Assembly: GCF_903969135.1 (NCBI RefSeq)
Contig: NZ_LR824569.1
Coordinates: 1,054,001 to 1,118,000 of the forward strand
DNA length: 64,000 nucleotides
DNA from: Chryseobacterium sp. JV274
GTDB taxonomy: Bacteria; Bacteroidota; Bacteroidia; Flavobacteriales; Weeksellaceae
Direction: 5' to 3'
Shown: positions 62,501-64,000 of the stretch, one piece after another
How the letters are laid out: every line of letters begins with the position of its first letter
Position numbering within the stretch: position 1 is the first letter of the stretch
The notes under the pieces: model-generated
Told to the model about the DNA's origin: nothing
Seen by the model: the letters and a program-made list of their open reading frames with translations, nothing else
Databases searched by the model: none
Translations under genes and position numbers: made by a program

Positions 62501-64000
62501 GGAATTTCAACGGTATATTCCAATATTCCTTTTTTGAGCTGATGAACTTCTGAAACTGTTTTCCCGGAACCATCCTGTACAAAAACATTCACTAATGCAT
62601 CAGGAATTGCTGAGAATACATACACTTTAGCTTTTTCTCCTCTTGACAATTCTTCCTTCGGAGCAATCCCCGTAAGGAAAGTTTTTTGAGCCGGTTTTAA
62701 AGATGCTTTATCCCAAACACTGAAATTCTGTGCTGTTTTTATAGTATCTTTCCCTTCGAAATTGAAAAGTTCCAGCTGGTAATCTCCTGCTTCAAGCTTT
62801 CCTAAATCAAGATTCGTTGAAAGCTGCGCATTGTCAGCAGATGGCTGCTGCTGTCTTTCTACCAGTACTTTTTCGGTTTTCCAATTCTTGATCTCATCAT
62901 TTTTATCAAAAAGATCGTGTGGGAATTTGCTGATAAATTCTTCTTTTGAATATTTCGGCAGATTCTGAACATCAGACTTGAAATTATCTCTGAAAATCCT
63001 GTCCGGAGCGATCAGTTTTGATAACTTAACCTGATAGGGCTTCTTAAGATTCTGATCATTATAGTTCTTGGTTTCCACTTTTACTTTTACATTTTCATCT
63101 GCAAAAGTATTGTTGATATTTTCTGCCTGAATATAATGAGAGACCGAAGCTACTTTCAATTGCGTATTGGCGGTCTGTGTTTCCCCATTGATGTCTGTAA
63201 CAGAAGCATTGATGGCATAGTTATCAATTTGTATCCCTTCCAGTTTTTCATCTTTTTTAAGTTCCAGACGAATCGTAAACTCACCTTTTTCATTGGTCTT
63301 TGCCTCACCCAGAATTGAGTTTTCATTATCATTGTCCTGTGGATACCAGCTGAAATATCTCCATCTGATATTCTGCTTCTTAATTTCATAGTTTACTGTG
63401 GTATTGTTCAGCGGAACACCGGAGAACATGACTGCTTTTCCTTTCAGCTCTATAGTCTGTCCGTATTTGTATTCATCCTTTACCGGATCAAAGGTGACTT
63501 CAAACTTCGGTCTTTTGTATTCTTCTACTCTGAAATTTTTATATCCCTGGCTTTCACCGTCTATTCTCAGATAAAAATTACCGTTCAGTTTTCCTTTAGG
63601 AAGAATGAAGCTTCCGTGGTAAGAACCAAACTCATTGGCAGTAAATTCCTGGGAAGAAACCTCTTCGCTATTGGTATTAAATAAAGTAATTTTTTGTTTT
63701 ATTCCTGAAAGAACAGATTCAACTTCTTTATTGATTCTGGTATTAATCACCTTGAAATAAACAGTCTGTCCAGGACGGTAAATACCTCTGTCTATGAAAA
63801 TCTGGGCAGTTGAACGGGTTTCTTTGTTAGGATTATAATTATAATCGTCAGCATTTCCTCTGTTTCCATAGACCTGCATGATCTGGAAATCATTGGTCTT
63901 AGGCTGTTGGATCAGGAAAGTTCTGTAATAGTCTTTGTTTTCAGAAGAAGGGAACTTAAATACTCCGCTTGCATTCGTTGTTCCATCAATTTTAGTTAAC
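59551..64000 (-). CDS. Alpha-2-macroglobulin family protein, C-terminal part (runs off right edge)
   Basis: At least 1484 residues of a giant secreted or lipoprotein-type alpha-2-macroglobulin-like protein; the frame continues past base 64000, so the N terminus is missing. MG-domain features are RPGQTVYFKVINTR near the left end and DLKTDAEGNVSFEFTSPEALTKWK mid-way. The thioester region is replaced by NPIWEIMFALPSLKNDQNNS, and I see no cysteine in the visible protein, so the CxEQ thioester is absent. A QGNVAGVVIQEG segment resembles the TonB-receptor plug motif. C-terminal half has a YPGYPSSYGT-type helical toroid. Likely a protease-trapping or envelope protein of non-thioester type. Confidence 0.85.
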   Translation of the reverse strand, partial: LTKIDGTTNASGVFKFPSSENKDYYRTFLIQQPKTNDFQIMQVYGNRGNADDYNYNPNKETRSTAQIFIDRGIYRPGQTVYFKVINTRINKEVESVLSGIKQKITLFNTNSEEVSSQEFTANEFGSYHGSFILPKGKLNGNFYLRIDGESQGYKNFRVEEYKRPKFEVTFDPVKDEYKYGQTIELKGKAVMFSGVPLNNTTVNYEIKKQNIRWRYFSWYPQDNDNENSILGEAKTNEKGEFTIRLELKKDEKLEGIQIDNYAINASVTDINGETQTANTQLKVASVSHYIQAENINNTFADENVKVKVETKNYNDQNLKKPYQVKLSKLIAPDRIFRDNFKSDVQNLPKYSKEEFISKFPHDLFDKNDEIKNWKTEKVLVERQQQPSADNAQLSTNLDLGKLEAGDYQLELFNFEGKDTIKTAQNFSVWDKASLKPAQKTFLTGIAPKEELSRGEKAKVYVFSAIPDALVNVFVQDGSGKTVSEVHQLKKGILEYTVEIPKDKSVSTLNLQFQLVAFNDVRTESVALNIKDTEKPLKIETVTFRDKLEPDSKEKWTVKVTGNDKEKINAEVLANMYDMSLDQFAANSFSWRKLYTPFVIVTSYGINNYLQQQNYQKRLRYFEDKYVQVPQFNWFDGDFLYSLQGNVAGVVIQEGVKSPAYAPPPSPIAGAKFKTARASVAKEVVMNEAVDAMASNADGVLDKDDQEKALDKVAVRQNLNETAFFYPDLKTDAEGNVSFEFTSPEALTKWKLMFLAHTKDARAATLEKEVVTQKEFSVTPNYPRFLREGDELNLQSKLSNLTDKKLDGSAELQILDAFTNENISSKFGINSGVQNFSLNENGSSALTWKLKVPENVSSVIFKVVAKAGQYSDGEQQAIAVLPNRMLVTDAVPVFVKEGETKTFVLDNLKNNTSTTASNVSNTLELTTNPIWEIMFALPSLKNDQNNSADVIFNKWFADVLASEIFKANPKMKTVFEEYQNKGLLNSNLEKNQELKQLLLEETPWVLESKNEGEQMQKLALLFDANTMKNSISQDWDEFKKLQNPDGGFSWYPGYPSSYGTSLYILKNLGKINSWLKENVKDYQSADQNAMTAKLVQYVDNEVNKYFDVKKGNVWNNWAMDYLDTRNYWEKQYPLKGKGATLKTLVKQKAKTAKITDFTFFGLHRAALLMNDYGLKDVSDKLMTYLKETSTDTKTQGVYWKQNLNDWGWFGSKVVNHAGALEAFNKLKSNDQSFIEDMKIWLVTQKEVNSWGSSRGTAEVIFTILNSGKSWTGAESDKAAVVWGGKELAPQTQATGYVKSTLKPEAVDKNLATVTITKPGPGIVQGGLFWQYYEDLDKIKSSENYISVTKELYKKVKTVNGEELQKISAETPLKVGDKVTVRMILNTDRAMEFIHIKDMRAAGFEPVDVLSGYQWKNNLGYYQSTKDASTNFYIQYMPKGKYVFEYDVVSNASGKFSNGITTMQNYYAPQMNAHTKGSNVTISE

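Overview
The window looks like a chromosomal segment of a Chryseobacterium-type member of the Bacteroidota (Flavobacteriia, Weeksellaceae). The evidence is low GC, several promoters with the Bacteroidota -7 element TAnnTTTG, a SusC/SusD pair, a PER/CGA-like class A beta-lactamase, many small lipoproteins and secreted proteins, and dispersed palindromic repeats whose motifs I associate with Chryseobacterium. Most of it is ordinary chromosome. I saw no rRNA, tRNA, integrase, transposase or CRISPR array.

Layout. 0-5.6 kb: the start of urocanate hydratase, a DUF559 nuclease gene inside a roughly 540-bp element with long inverted ends, a D-2-hydroxyacid dehydrogenase, protein-isoaspartate methyltransferase, a fibronectin-like lipoprotein and a Gfo/Idh oxidoreductase. 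5.8-10.7 kb: a GH5 glucanase with a carbohydrate-binding module, the beta-lactamase, a 3-hydroxyacyl-CoA dehydrogenase and small proteins. 11-25.8 kb: housekeeping genes (pheT, dnaN, dgkA, purL) mixed with an AraC regulator/YkgB pair, an M23 peptidase gene interrupted by one in-frame stop, a barstar-like gene behind purL and a YhcG-type nuclease in front of purL. 26-28.4 kb: a WG-repeat protein and purB.

28.4-31.5 kb is the most accessory-looking stretch. It has two 211-bp direct repeats around a small membrane protein gene, a 46-aa double-glycine, four-cysteine bacteriocin-like peptide, two overlapping small membrane protein genes, and a tandem pair of secreted paralogs with identical terminator hairpins.

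31.5-40.5 kb is a polysaccharide utilisation locus read on the minus strand: SusC, SusD, a GH144-like glucanase lipoprotein, a secreted esterase and a GH3 beta-glucosidase. The outer-membrane pair would import oligosaccharides, the GH144-like enzyme would cut the polymer and GH3 would finish to glucose. A beta-1,2-glucan substrate is the best guess. Perfect hairpins lie after susD and after the GH144-like gene and may set expression levels.

40.8-54 kb: small conserved genes (DUF4197, DUF493, ArsC-like), a deoxynucleoside kinase, glutaminyl cyclase, two groups of VOC/SRPBCC/GNAT/DinB-like genes, a Na+/H+ antiporter, a bestrophin and a DUF2490 protein. 54.5-58.2 kb: a TolC-HlyD-ABC permease export operon without an ATPase. 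58.9-64 kb: ecotin and a cysteine-free alpha-2-macroglobulin-like protein that runs off the right edge, two protease-inhibitor families side by side.

Intergenic regions carry several small repeat families, including five copies of a GGCTTTAGCC-bounded palindromic element and two MITE-like elements with 10-11 bp perfect inverted ends.
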